From CAVXWV01 sp963695415 (GTDB lineage Bacteria; Chloroflexota; Anaerolineae; Anaerolineales; UBA4823), in assembly GCA_963695415.1 (NCBI GenBank), contig CAVOGL010000024.1:1-64000 (forward strand): a DNA stretch of 64,000 nucleotides. The letters are read 5' to 3'. Both the position numbers and the translations under genes were made by a program. The stretch's first letter is position 1, and each line of letters opens with the position of its first letter. Shown here in pieces: positions 46,155-55,413 of this stretch. The notes under the pieces were generated by a model that saw nothing but the letters and a program-made list of their open reading frames with translations, had not been told where the DNA came from and did no database searches.

Positions 46155-47603
46155 CTATGGCAGGGCGGGCACAGTTGGCGGTGTGGGCAGGTCTGGCGAG
46201 ACCGTGCGGGTGGGAGTCATTGTGGCTGTGGGTATGTCTGTAGGCGCAGGGGTCGGCGTGATGGTGGGAGTGGGCAGTACCACGCCTTGCGGGGTGTATA
46301 TCCTGAAAACAACCTGTCCTTGCAGACCCAGGATGCCCTGGTCAGCTCCATTAAAAAAGACCTGGACAGCAGCGCCATTGCTGGTTAAGACTTCGACCTG
46401 CTCTGATCCTTCGAATGTGTAGGCGCTTCCAGGCGATACCCTGGCTAAGAACACCTGCTCGCCATCCGCCGTCACCCGCAGCAGAGCCCTCTGGTAAATG
46501 GTCAGATATATCTGCACCCCCCCTCCGGAAAGCGTTGGGACAGGAGTTTGCTCACCTTCTCCCTCAATCGGGATACCCCCGGATATGTCTTCTGCGGCAG
46601 ATGGTCGGGTGGGAGTTGGGGTCTGGTTGTCAGCAAGGGATTCTAAGGGTGTTTCTGTCGCCAGCAGGATTTCTGCTATCGATGGTGGTGTCGGTAGTAC
46701 ACTGTTATCAGATCGCAGGTTCAAGATGCGCAGGGTGCCCCACACGGCGAAAACCAGCAGCGCAATGACGAAAATGCTTCCAAAGAGCAGGTCGCCTGAC
46801 AGGAAACGACGCAGCTGCGAAGGTGACTGCGCCCGCAGTCGCGAAGATGATTGCGCCTGCAGCCGTTTACTTTCATTGGATAATCCCCCTGTCTCAGCAT
46901 AAGGCGAAGGGCGTCCTTGCCGCATTGCCAGACCCATTTGCAGACCTTCTGCATAACGAAGTAGCACGGGTTCCGGGTCCATGCCCAGGAAAACGGCATA
47001 ATTATTCAACATGCCGCGTCCCTGCACAGGGGAAGGGAGGCTGTCGATATCACCCGCTTCCAGCGCGACCAGGTAATGTTGGCGCAGCCGTGTGTGCCTT
47101 TCAACGTCATCCAGCGTGAGCCCGAGTAATTCTCGCCTGGTTTGCAGCTGGTCCCCAATACCCTTGTAGATGAGCGCATATGCGGGGATTTCCTCAGCGA
47201 CAGTGTCTTTTTGTACGCTTTTCTCACCTGCAGGCTCAGGATTTATCTCCACCTCAGTCGGTTCAGGTTTGGCGGCAGTTGGTTTTGTGGGCTGTGTCTC
47301 AATCGCCGTTGCGGCAGCTTTTACATCCCCGGTGCTTTCGCCAGGTGCCGCCCCTTGAGCCGGAGGTGCGGTTTCACCACTCATCTTTGCCAGCATAGGA
47401 TCAGGATCGAGCTTAAGGTAGTCCGCCAGAGCCCTGAGGAAGCCTCTCGCCTGAGTCTGGGATGGAATGCTGTCAAAATCTCCGGCTTCAAGAGCTTGCA
47501 GGTAGTGAACGCGGATATGAGTTGCCTTTGAGATTTCCTCAAGACTTAAGTTTTGTGCCTCTCTTGCGGCACGTAATTGCTGACCTATTCCTGTATTGTT
47601 CAT
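46155..47603 (-). CDS. rodZ: RodZ-like protein with two N-terminal HTH domains
   Basis: RodZ links MreB to the cell wall machinery. From ATG 47603 the 482 residues hold two copies of the HTH_25 domain: GQQLRAAREAQNLSLEEISKAT/YLQALEAGDFDSIPS near 5-80, and GDQLQTRRELLGLTLDDVERHT/YLVALEAGDIDSLPS near 150-220. One transmembrane helix follows (LLFGSIFVIALLVFAVWGTL). The outer part has a Pro/Thr linker and a DUF4115 beta domain (QIYLTIYQRALLRVTADGEQ), ending in a Thr-Pro tail. Two HTH domains are unusual; RodZ normally has one. Neighbour rimO matches the rodZ-rimO order of other bacteria. Confidence 0.85.
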   Translation of the reverse strand: MNNTGIGQQLRAAREAQNLSLEEISKATHIRVHYLQALEAGDFDSIPSQTQARGFLRALADYLKLDPDPMLAKMSGETAPPAQGAAPGESTGDVKAAATAIETQPTKPTAAKPEPTEVEINPEPAGEKSVQKDTVAEEIPAYALIYKGIGDQLQTRRELLGLTLDDVERHTRLRQHYLVALEAGDIDSLPSPVQGRGMLNNYAVFLGMDPEPVLLRYAEGLQMGLAMRQGRPSPYAETGGLSNESKRLQAQSSSRLRAQSPSQLRRFLSGDLLFGSIFVIALLVFAVWGTLRILNLRSDNSVLPTPPSIAEILLATETPLESLADNQTPTPTRPSAAEDISGGIPIEGEGEQTPVPTLSGGGVQIYLTIYQRALLRVTADGEQVFLARVSPGSAYTFEGSEQVEVLTSNGAAVQVFFNGADQGILGLQGQVVFRIYTPQGVVLPTPTITPTPAPTDIPTATMTPTRTVSPDLPTPPTVPALP

Positions 47604-47872
47604 GCTGTAGAATAAACGCTTTTTGTAGACCTTACCGCTTACGGCATAAAAGCACTCTGGTGCCAAAAGCATTTTCCAGTGCCGGTGAGAAGCGTGCTAA
47701 AGAAGCGATTATCGTAGAAAGATTATAATCGCTCCCCACTTCTAAAAAGACTGCGGGTATTCTTGCTTCTGATTTCAGCAGGAAGGACCTGTCAGGCTGT
47801 CCTATTATTTTTTCCAGGCAGAAGAACCTTCAATCTAGAGAATCTTCTGCCCGGGGGAATTCAAGCTGTGTT
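47604..47872. other. Gap between rodZ and rplI
   Basis: No gene is supported. It contains an imperfect inverted repeat built on GGCAGAAGA/TCTTCTGCC at 47816-47851 and a weak hairpin GGAC/GTCC followed by ATTATTTTTT on the plus strand. A TATTCT lies 5 nt upstream of the rodZ ATG on the minus strand. Confidence 0.4.
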
Positions 47873-48439
47873 TTATTCGCCAGTTTCTTCGGTTTCAGCT
47901 TCGATGTCGGAAGGGATGGTTTCGGAATCAGCCTCTTCTTCTTCGTATTCGACTTCCAGTTCCGCTTCTTCCGCAATTGCTGCTTCAGGTGTCTGACCCT
48001 CACGATGAACGATGACGGTGACTTCAGGAACCAGGTCCATCGTCAGGCGGGCATGGATGGTGTGCGAGCCGATCGTGCGGATGGGCTCCATGTCCAGCAT
48101 GCGCCGGTTGAGTTCGATATCCAGTTTCTCCTGGATGGCATCAGAGATCATCTGGGATGTAATCGAGCCGTAGAGTTTGCCCGTTTCACCCGCTTTGACG
48201 GGGAAGGTTAGGACCAGGTCTTTGAGTTTTGCGGCAACTCCGCTCATCTCACGGTTTTGTTCTTCGCGCACGGTATCTGCATGGATGCGGATTTGCTCCA
48301 CCTGCTTTAAAGCCCCCGCTGAGGCTAGGACAGCCAATCCTTGTGGAATCAGGTAGTTGCGTCCATAACCGTCTGCGACGCGCTTTACATCGCCGGCGCG
48401 GCCCAGCTTATAGACGTCTTTCAATAATAAAACTTTCAT
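47873..48439 (-). CDS. rplI: 50S ribosomal protein L9
   Basis: The N-terminal 23S-binding domain is clear: MKVLLLKDVYKLGRAGDVKRVADGYGRNYLIPQGLA, followed by the connecting helix and the C-terminal domain (GKLYGSITSQMISDAIQEKL, IGSHTIHARL). With 188 residues it is about 40 longer than usual: residues 150-188 are nearly all Glu, Asp, Ala and Ser. The same kind of acidic tail is on S1. rpsR, ssb and dnaB, its frequent neighbours, are absent here. It is divergent from recO. Confidence 0.93.
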   Translation of the reverse strand: MKVLLLKDVYKLGRAGDVKRVADGYGRNYLIPQGLAVLASAGALKQVEQIRIHADTVREEQNREMSGVAAKLKDLVLTFPVKAGETGKLYGSITSQMISDAIQEKLDIELNRRMLDMEPIRTIGSHTIHARLTMDLVPEVTVIVHREGQTPEAAIAEEAELEVEYEEEEADSETIPSDIEAETEETGE

Positions 48440-48609
48440 GGAATCAAGCCCTTTCTTTATTGCTGGTTTTACCAGCCAGATTTTTTACCGTCCGCCGCAT
48501 TACACCGGGCGGATTTGCTTGAGCGAAGGGTACAACGCTCGAAGCGGCGCTGATTTTACCAGAAGGATGCAGAAATGGTAAGGGTTGGGTTGGAGTTGTT
48601 GGTTCATTA

Positions 48610-48615
48610 TATAAT
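48610..48615 (+). promoter_or_regulatory. recO -10 element, leaderless geometry
   Basis: TATAAT is followed by six bases and the ATG at 48622, with no Shine-Dalgarno sequence. The -35 is weak (TTGGGT at 48585-48590, 19-bp spacer). Confidence 0.5.
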
Positions 48616-48621
48616 ACCGGC

Positions 48622-49482
48622 ATGCCATCTCGCGAGCGCTCATTTCGAGTTGAGTCCGTTGTCCTGCGCCACAGCGACTGGGGAGAAGCCGATCGGCTGC
48701 TCTGGTTATTCACCCGCGAGATGGGGAAAGTGCGCGCCATCGCCAAAGGCGTGCGCAAGCTGCGTTCGCGTAAAGCCGGGCACTTAGAGCCCTTCACCCG
48801 GGTGAACCTGCTCCTTGCCCGTGGGCGTGATATGCTCATCGTCACCCAGGCTGAAACCCTGGACGCCTATCTCCATTTGAGCGATGATCTCCTCCGGGTC
48901 ACCTACGCTTCCTACGTGGTCGAATTGCTGGATCGTTTTACCTACGAAGAAGGTGAGAACAGTGCAATCTTCCGCCTTTTGGTGGATACCCTCTCGCGTC
49001 TCGCTGTAGGGACCTGGGACGACCTCGCTGTTCGTTATTTCGAGGTGCGTCTTCTCGACCTGGTTGGGTTTCGCCCGCAGCTTTTTAACTGCCTTGAATG
49101 TGGCGATGAGATAGTAGCCCAGGACCAGTACTTCTCAGCAGAGCGTGGGGGTGTCCTTTGCCCTCGCTGTGGTCGTAGGGTGCTGGAATCGAAAGCGGTG
49201 ACTACGGATGTGCTGCGTTATTTGCGCCACTTCCAGCGCAGCAGATGGGACCAGGTTGCCAATGCACCCTTTTCTTCCGCGCTGAACCGTGAGATCGAGG
49301 ACCTGATGCACTACTATCTCACTTATTTGCTGGAACGAGGTTTGAACACCCCCGCTTTTTTGCGCCGCATTCGCGTGAACACTTCGCGCTCACGGGCATC
49401 AGCTGGCGGAACTGATGAGGATCAAGCAGTTGACGAATCATCCCTCACAGATGAATCAACTGCGCAGAGTCCGCAAGAATAA
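48622..49482 (+). CDS. recO: DNA repair protein RecO
   Basis: RecO loads RecA together with RecR. The 286 residues show the OB fold (FRVESVVLRHSDWGEADRLLWLFTREMGKVRAIAKGVRK), the helical part (YASYVVELLDRFTYEEGEN) and a C4 zinc site (CLECGDEI, CPRCGRR). The C-terminus is a Ser/Asp/Glu-rich tail beyond the family end. It is convergent with miaB, with 11 bp between the stops. Confidence 0.92.
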   Translation: MPSRERSFRVESVVLRHSDWGEADRLLWLFTREMGKVRAIAKGVRKLRSRKAGHLEPFTRVNLLLARGRDMLIVTQAETLDAYLHLSDDLLRVTYASYVVELLDRFTYEEGENSAIFRLLVDTLSRLAVGTWDDLAVRYFEVRLLDLVGFRPQLFNCLECGDEIVAQDQYFSAERGGVLCPRCGRRVLESKAVTTDVLRYLRHFQRSRWDQVANAPFSSALNREIEDLMHYYLTYLLERGLNTPAFLRRIRVNTSRSRASAGGTDEDQAVDESSLTDESTAQSPQE

Positions 49483-49493
49483 AAGTGTGCGCT

Positions 49494-50858
49494 TCAGACT
49501 TGAATAAGCGCCTGGGGGAATTCGTTAAAAATCCCCTGCTTGCCCGGAATCACCGCCTGCATTGACCAGGGACCTGACCAGGTGATCTGTACGGGCAGAA
49601 TTTTTCCACGCAGGTCCTCGGTGGAATCGGTGAACACCAGCTTGTTGTTTTCCGTTCTCCCGCGCCACCTGCCGCGCACTTTTTCCTCAAATAACACGCT
49701 TACCTTTTCGCCCAGGTAGCGTGCGTTGATTTCACCCGCAATGCGTTCGTGCTGTTCTTCGAGCAGCCGGAAGCGGTTCCATTTTTCCTCTTCAGGCACA
49801 TTATCTTCCATCCGGCGCGACGCCACGGTGCCCGGTCTGGACGAATAACGTGCCAGGTGTGCCACATCCAGCCTCAACTCTTCCAGCAAATTGTAGGTGT
49901 TCTGAAATTGTGCTTCGCTTTCGCCCGGAAAACCGACAATAATATCCGTGGCAATCGCAACATCAGGGATGGTCGCGCGGATTTTTGCCACCAAACGGCG
50001 GTAGTCACCGCTAGTATATCCGCGTTTCATATGTTCTAAAATTACATCATCACCAGCCTGCACGGGGACCTCGATTTGAGGCATAACTTTTGGCAGTTCA
50101 GCCACGGTCTCGAGTAGTTCCTCCGTCATCCAGTTCGGGTGTGACGTCAGAAAACGGATGCGCTCTACGCCCTCGATCCCGTGCACAGTTCTCAGCAAGT
50201 TAGAAAGAGATGCTGCCTCGTCCCCCAAATCCTTGCCATAACGGTCAACGATTTGCCCTAACAGGGTGATCTCTTTCACGCCCTGAGCCGCCAGCGACCT
50301 GATCTCTGCGCTGATTTCCCCCACAAGACGGCTTCTCTCTACTCCTCGCCGGTAAGGGATGATGCAAAACGTACACGCATGGGAGCACCCCAGCACGACA
50401 GGGACGTGAGTGGAGACGAGTTTGCCGCGTTCGTCCAGCGGGATGATTAACTCGTTATCAAGCACCGAAAAACGGCTCTCGGTCGCCATTTTCTCATCAG
50501 ACTGCGCTTCATCCTGGGTCAGGTGAGAGATCAGTGGTCCGGGGTCAGAAGGCGGGGAAAACACATCCACGAACGGGAACCGTTTCTGCAGTTGTTCGTG
50601 CCCCTTAACCCCCACCAGGCAGCCCATCAGGTTGACCACCAGATCCGGTCGTTTCTCTTTCAACGGTCTTACCAGGTGCAGCCGGTTATAAGCCTTGTCC
50701 TCAGCGCTCTGCCGCACCACACACGTGTTCAAAACAATGACATCAGCGTCTTCAGGTTTGCCTGTCGACATATATCCTATGTGTTCCAGGGCAGAGCCTA
50801 CCCGCAGGGAATCTGCCACATTCATCTGGCAGCCTTCAGTCCAAATGTGATATTTCAT
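49494..50858 (-). CDS. miaB: tRNA-2-methylthio-N6-dimethylallyladenosine synthase MiaB
   Basis: This radical-SAM enzyme modifies A37 in tRNA. The 454 residues have cluster Cys TEGCQMNVADS, LNTCVVRQSAE and LMGCLVG, the SAM motif CSHACTFCIIPYRRG, GFPGESEAQFQNT and a C-terminal TRAM domain (KVSVLFEEKVRGRWRGRTENNK). CQMN and RRG mark it as MiaB rather than RimO. TATAAT is 7 nt upstream of ATG 50858 with no ribosome site, so the transcript may be leaderless. The gene for its substrate-forming partner miaA is not in the window. Confidence 0.93.
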   Translation of the reverse strand: MKYHIWTEGCQMNVADSLRVGSALEHIGYMSTGKPEDADVIVLNTCVVRQSAEDKAYNRLHLVRPLKEKRPDLVVNLMGCLVGVKGHEQLQKRFPFVDVFSPPSDPGPLISHLTQDEAQSDEKMATESRFSVLDNELIIPLDERGKLVSTHVPVVLGCSHACTFCIIPYRRGVERSRLVGEISAEIRSLAAQGVKEITLLGQIVDRYGKDLGDEAASLSNLLRTVHGIEGVERIRFLTSHPNWMTEELLETVAELPKVMPQIEVPVQAGDDVILEHMKRGYTSGDYRRLVAKIRATIPDVAIATDIIVGFPGESEAQFQNTYNLLEELRLDVAHLARYSSRPGTVASRRMEDNVPEEEKWNRFRLLEEQHERIAGEINARYLGEKVSVLFEEKVRGRWRGRTENNKLVFTDSTEDLRGKILPVQITWSGPWSMQAVIPGKQGIFNEFPQALIQV

Positions 50859-50953
50859 GTCCGGTATTATATCAGCGTGAAAATTTCCTCTTGGTGAGCA
50901 AAATTTAATCCACCCATAACGCCTGGCTTAAAGCGCAGTGTTACAATTCTGCC

Positions 50954-52234
50954 GTGCGTTTGACAAATTTGACCTGGATTATCATGGTTGCGATTTGCCT
51001 GGTGCTGGTCATCGCAGTCCTTTCATTGCCTTCGGCTCAAAACCGTTGGGGCTGGCGTCTGGATTTTGCCTGGACATATTTGCGTAATTGGTTGAATCCA
51101 GTCGAACCATATATTGCTGTAGTTGACCAAGGCGGTAATTCAACACCAACCCCTATATCAGGCGAGCCGACGCCGCTTTACACCCGGGTCGTAACAAGAA
51201 TCCCCGCTGCAACCGCTACTCCATCTCCAACCTCGCCGCAGCCTACTTCAACACTGCTGCCTACCAGCACACCAATACCTGGTGCAGTATCTTTACAAGC
51301 GCCCGACTGGGAACGGCAGGATATCAACAACTGCGGTCCCGCCAGCCTGGCGATGTACCTGCGCTACTGGGGGTGGGGCGGCGACCAGTTTGAGATCTCA
51401 GACATGATCAAGCCCAACCGCAAGGATCGTAATGTCAATGTGGAGGAGCTGGTTTATTACATGCGCAATCGTGCCGGTTGGCTCAACGTAGAATTCAGGG
51501 TGGGTGGAGACATTGAGCTGCTCAAACGCTTCCTCGCTGAAGGCATCCCGGTCATGGTGGAAGAGGGCGTTTATTTAGAAGAAACATATTGGCCCGGTGA
51601 TGACCATTGGGCCGCTCATTATTTACTGCTCACGGCATATGACGATGCGCTGGGAACTTTTACGGCTCAAGACAGCTTCTTTGGAGACGGTAAGACCGTG
51701 AGTTATTCAGAGTTGGATGAAAACTGGCGCGTCTTCAACCGGGTCTACATCCTTGTTTACCCGCCTGACCGGCAGGAAGCGGTGATCAGGCTCCTTGGGA
51801 AAAGCTGGGATATCGCTGCCAACCGGCAGTATGCCCTGGAACAGGCTCAAGGGGAGATTGATCTTGACCCGCAGGACGCAGTAGCGTGGTTTAACCTGGG
51901 CTCGAACCTGGTTTATTTTGAGCGTTACGAGCAGGCTGCTGGAGTGTTCGACACTGCGCTTTCCCTGGAGCTCCCCCAGCGCATGCTCCGCTACCAGTTT
52001 ACGCCCTTCATCGCCTATTTCCATACCGGGCGCACGGATGACCTGCTCGCCCTGGCAGATTATGCGCTCAAACGCACGCCCAACGCTGAAGAAGCGCTGT
52101 TATGGCACGGTTGGGCCAACTACCGCCTGGGGAATTCATCCGCCGCACTGCAGGATTTCTACCAGGCGTTAGAACACAACCCCGCCTACCAGGATGCGCA
52201 GTACGCCATAGATTTTGTCCGGCAGAATCCTTAG
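50954..52234 (+). CDS. C39-like peptidase with TPR repeats, membrane-anchored
   Basis: The 426 residues have a signal anchor (IIMVAICLVLVIAVLSL), a Thr/Pro linker, and a C39-like papain fold with NNCGPASLAMYLRYWG (Cys), DDHWAAHYLLL (His) and TAQDSFFG (Asp). After residue 300, two or three TPR units follow (AVAWFNLGSNLVYFERYEQAAGVFDTAL; EALLWHGWANYRLGNSSAALQDFYQAL). C39 peptidases normally process double-glycine leaders in exporters; here the domain is stand-alone and extracytoplasmic. The start is GTG 50954 with TACAAT 6 nt before it. No peptide precursor or transporter gene is adjacent. Confidence 0.78.
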   Translation: MRLTNLTWIIMVAICLVLVIAVLSLPSAQNRWGWRLDFAWTYLRNWLNPVEPYIAVVDQGGNSTPTPISGEPTPLYTRVVTRIPAATATPSPTSPQPTSTLLPTSTPIPGAVSLQAPDWERQDINNCGPASLAMYLRYWGWGGDQFEISDMIKPNRKDRNVNVEELVYYMRNRAGWLNVEFRVGGDIELLKRFLAEGIPVMVEEGVYLEETYWPGDDHWAAHYLLLTAYDDALGTFTAQDSFFGDGKTVSYSELDENWRVFNRVYILVYPPDRQEAVIRLLGKSWDIAANRQYALEQAQGEIDLDPQDAVAWFNLGSNLVYFERYEQAAGVFDTALSLELPQRMLRYQFTPFIAYFHTGRTDDLLALADYALKRTPNAEEALLWHGWANYRLGNSSAALQDFYQALEHNPAYQDAQYAIDFVRQNP

Positions 52235-52261
52235 TTCGAACGGATAGCAAACCTTTGGGGG

Positions 52262-52289
52262 ATGCGGCTAAAGCCGGCTTTAGCCGCAT
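52262..52289. repeat. Perfect 28-bp palindrome after the C39/TPR gene
   Basis: Arms ATGCGGCTAAAGCC and GGCTTTAGCCGCAT meet without a loop, 28 bp past the stop. It could end transcription or be a dispersed repeat. No T-tract follows on the plus strand. Confidence 0.7.
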
Positions 52290-52422
52290 AACCGATAAAC
52301 CGCACCTGTGCTATACTATGGTTAAAGTCGTTATTGCTGCTTGGTGAAAAGACCTGGTTTTCAGAAGTCTGTTTATAAGCGCAAACGACAGATTATCCTA
52401 ACCCTAATAAAATGGAGTAACC

Positions 52423-54738
52423 ATGATTTCAAGTTTACTCTCTCTACCTCGCTCCCGCTCCGGCTTCTTGAAGAATGCCAGCGGGAGAGCTGTCAAGACA
52501 GCCGCTGTCTTAATAGTGCTGGCGATTGTGTTTCAAGCCTTCATGCCCGCTGACGTGAACGTAAGCGCCACAGGGCTGAAAAATACCGCAGCCTCGTGGA
52601 CTTTGTATCAGGTAGATAGCTACCATAACTTTCTCAACCTCACCGACCGCAGCTTGAAGTTCGACTCCAATGGTCACCCGCACATCGCTTACGGTGGCAA
52701 GAACCTCTACTACGCTTATTTCGACGGGACGAACTGGCAGCGCGTTGTTGTTGATCCGGCATCCGGTGTGGGCGAATATGCCGCCATTGCACTCGACAAA
52801 AATAATTTGCCTCGCATCAGCTACTATGACGAAGCCAATCGCTCGCTCAAATTTGCCTTTTTCAACGGCTCATTCTGGACAACGATGACCGTGGATACTC
52901 CCGGGAACAACATAGTCGACCTGGCTCCCGAAAACCTGCACCGTCTGAACCCTGGTGAGCAAGCTTTCGCGGTTACTGCAGACCAGGATGAAGCGGTTGG
53001 TATGTATTCATCCATCGCGGTTGACTCTAACAATGAGATCCATATCACCTACTACAACACCTATGCAGTTAACCCCAACAACACCCCCGGCATCATCAAG
53101 TACGCACACTGGGACGGCGTCACCTGGGATGTCGGCACAATCATCGACAGCCGCAACAATACCGGTAAATACACGTCCGTCGCTATCCGACCCAACGACC
53201 AGGCGCCTTGTGTCAGCTATCTGAATGAGAAGTACGATGACCTTATGTATGCTTGCCGCAAAGGGGATGGCAGTTGGAATCCCGAGGCCGTTGATGAGCC
53301 CGGTAATGTCGGTGCGTTTACATCGCTGGCTTTTGACACCAGCAGCAACCCTCACATCAGTTATTATGATTTCGGCTCAAAAGACTTGAAATATGCGGTC
53401 AAGAATTCCGGCAGTTGGGGGATATCAACACTGGCAACCAGCGGTGATATAGGGCAGTTCACCTCCATTGCTGTCCGTGGATCTGATAACCGCATTTATA
53501 TCAGTTACGTAGACCAGACGGATAATAAAATTAAAATTGCCAACAGCTCGGGTTGGTCAGGATCGACAGTGCAATCCCTGGCAGGAGATGGTCGTTACAC
53601 ATCGGTCGCAATCGATAAAAACGGGCGCCCCGGTATGGTTTATTACAGTGTCGAAAATGCCACGCTGTACTACGCTTATCATGATGGCAGCAAATGGGTG
53701 TTCACGGCTCTAGACGTTTCCGGCGACCTCGGTCTGGGCTCCTCAGTGGATGCCAATAATTTTGGGCTTCCATTTGTCAGCTACCAAAACGCCACCAGCC
53801 TGGATTTGAAATATGCGCGTATCATCAACAACAATTGGACGGCTGCCAATATCCTGGCGAGTGGGTACGATGTGGGTGGTTACACCTCCCTCAAGCTGGA
53901 TAGTAAAGGTCGTCCGGTTATCGCCTATTACGACGCAGGTGCTGGTGATCTTAAGCTGGCTTCCTGGAACGGCAGCGTTTGGGAGCTGCGCACGGTGGAT
54001 GCGTCCGACGATGTTGTCGGTTTATACCTCTCCCTCGCATTGGACAGTTCAGACCGCCCCCATATCAGTTATTACAATGCATCCCAACAAGATCTCAAGT
54101 ACGCCTTTTGGACCGGGTCCGCCTGGGACGTGAAAGTGGTAGATTTTGCCGGGGATGTTGGGCAATACACGGGCATCGCCCTGGACTCCAGCAATCGACC
54201 GTTCATCAGTTATTACGATGCCACCAACGGCGACCTCAAGATGGCGTACAAGTCGCCAACCGATTCCTGGATCACCTATCCGGCAGTAGATGAAGGCGGT
54301 AATGTTGGTCAGTACACTTCGATCGCTATCGATCCGGCAGGCTACCCGCGCATCAGCTATTACGACGCCACCAACGGTGACCTGAAAGTTGCTTCCATGT
54401 CGGGCGGTGGTTGGTCCATAGAGACGGTAAGTTCCAATGGCAACACAGGGCTATATACGTCCATTGTGGTTGATAGCTCGTACGACGCACACATCAGTTA
54501 TTACGATGCCAGTGCCGGGGATCTGATGTATGCCAATGGATACACAGGCAATTGGGTGATTCAACTGGTAGCATCAGATGGCGTGGTGGGTCTCTTTTCT
54601 TCCATCGCCCTGAACGGCGCGGACCAGCCGGTGATCAGCTATTACGATTACACTGCGGGAGAGCTTTGGGTGGCGATGAGCTACCCGATCCCGGAACCCA
54701 TCAAAGTGTATGTACCTCATTTGGTGTATGATGATTAA
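52423..54738 (+). CDS. Exported beta-repeat protein of unknown function
   Basis: The 771-residue protein starts at ATG 52423 after GGAGTAACC. A signal-like segment (AAVLIVLAIVFQAFMPADVNVSA) follows an Arg/Lys-rich N-terminus. The rest is about 14 repeats of roughly 45-50 residues with a consensus like G-x-Y-T-S-I-A-x-D-S-x-x-x-P-H-I-S-Y-Y-D-A-x-x-G-D-L-K-Y-A, e.g. ALDSSNRPFISYYDATNGDL and AIDPAGYPRISYYDATNGDL. The pattern is that of a beta-propeller or similar solenoid (the repeat resembles Asp-box/sialidase-like blades, but no Asp box is clear). The C-terminus ends YVPHLVYDD without a sorting motif. Probably extracellular binding. Confidence 0.7.
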   Translation: MISSLLSLPRSRSGFLKNASGRAVKTAAVLIVLAIVFQAFMPADVNVSATGLKNTAASWTLYQVDSYHNFLNLTDRSLKFDSNGHPHIAYGGKNLYYAYFDGTNWQRVVVDPASGVGEYAAIALDKNNLPRISYYDEANRSLKFAFFNGSFWTTMTVDTPGNNIVDLAPENLHRLNPGEQAFAVTADQDEAVGMYSSIAVDSNNEIHITYYNTYAVNPNNTPGIIKYAHWDGVTWDVGTIIDSRNNTGKYTSVAIRPNDQAPCVSYLNEKYDDLMYACRKGDGSWNPEAVDEPGNVGAFTSLAFDTSSNPHISYYDFGSKDLKYAVKNSGSWGISTLATSGDIGQFTSIAVRGSDNRIYISYVDQTDNKIKIANSSGWSGSTVQSLAGDGRYTSVAIDKNGRPGMVYYSVENATLYYAYHDGSKWVFTALDVSGDLGLGSSVDANNFGLPFVSYQNATSLDLKYARIINNNWTAANILASGYDVGGYTSLKLDSKGRPVIAYYDAGAGDLKLASWNGSVWELRTVDASDDVVGLYLSLALDSSDRPHISYYNASQQDLKYAFWTGSAWDVKVVDFAGDVGQYTGIALDSSNRPFISYYDATNGDLKMAYKSPTDSWITYPAVDEGGNVGQYTSIAIDPAGYPRISYYDATNGDLKVASMSGGGWSIETVSSNGNTGLYTSIVVDSSYDAHISYYDASAGDLMYANGYTGNWVIQLVASDGVVGLFSSIALNGADQPVISYYDYTAGELWVAMSYPIPEPIKVYVPHLVYDD

Positions 54739-54865
54739 CCAGGGCTGAACCTGGAAGCAAAACGAATCGATGATATACGCACCGGGTTTGTGCCAAAAAA
54801 TCGTTTCCCCTGTAGTTGTGTCGGGGTTGGCATGGACCCGGTTGTGATTTAATAAGGAGAAGACG

Positions 54866-55372
54866 ATGTTACTGCAAAGAGTTCTTGGCGTTTTTAGATT
54901 GAGTGTACTCACCTTCGAAGATATCGAACATGACCGCAAAGCAATTTGGCAGGCTTTTGCTGTCGTGTCAGTCGCTGCCCTGGCGGCGTCATTGGGTTCC
55001 AGTTTATTGTCCAGTTTCCAAAGCGCCGGGTTCCTGACCAGTTTCATCGTTACTTTAGCCTGGATTTTTATCAGCTGGTTCCTGTGGGCGCTGGCAACGT
55101 ATCTGGTCGGGACGCTTGCATTTGGAGGGAACGCTTCCCTGCCTGAGATGATGCGCGTGCTTGGGTTCGCCTACGCTCCCCTGGTGCTCTCGGTTATCCC
55201 CTGTGTGGGTCCTCTGGTGGGAGGCTTGTGGGCATTGGCAGCTGGTTTTATTGCCGTCAGGCAAGGGTTGGACCTGGATGATATCAGGACCGCAGTGACC
55301 ATCCTGGTCGGTTTCATGGTTTATATACTCGGCTGGGCGGTTGTTTACCGCTTCCTGGGTCTGGCGTTCTGA
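54866..55372 (+). CDS. Yip1-family membrane protein
   Basis: The 168 residues contain a short cytoplasmic start (VFRLSVLTFEDIEHDRKA) and four or five hydrophobic helices (WQAFAVVSVAALAASLGSSL, FIVTLAWIFISWFLWALATY, LGFAYAPLVLSVIPCVGPLVGGL, AVTILVGFMVYILGW). The fold and EMMRVLGFAYAP motif match Yip1/YckC-like proteins. RBS AAGGAG is 7 nt upstream. Its stop lies in a 15-bp tandem duplication that leads into the MFS gene. Confidence 0.75.
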   Translation: MLLQRVLGVFRLSVLTFEDIEHDRKAIWQAFAVVSVAALAASLGSSLLSSFQSAGFLTSFIVTLAWIFISWFLWALATYLVGTLAFGGNASLPEMMRVLGFAYAPLVLSVIPCVGPLVGGLWALAAGFIAVRQGLDLDDIRTAVTILVGFMVYILGWAVVYRFLGLAF

Positions 55373-55400
55373 CGGAGTTTTCCGTGACGGAGTTTTCCGG
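55371..55400. repeat. 15-bp direct duplication between Yip1 and MFS genes
   Basis: TGACGGAGTTTTCCG occurs twice head to tail; the first copy contains the TGA stop of the Yip1 gene. Confidence 0.75.
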
Positions 55401-55413
55401 TAAGGAGGGTCTC

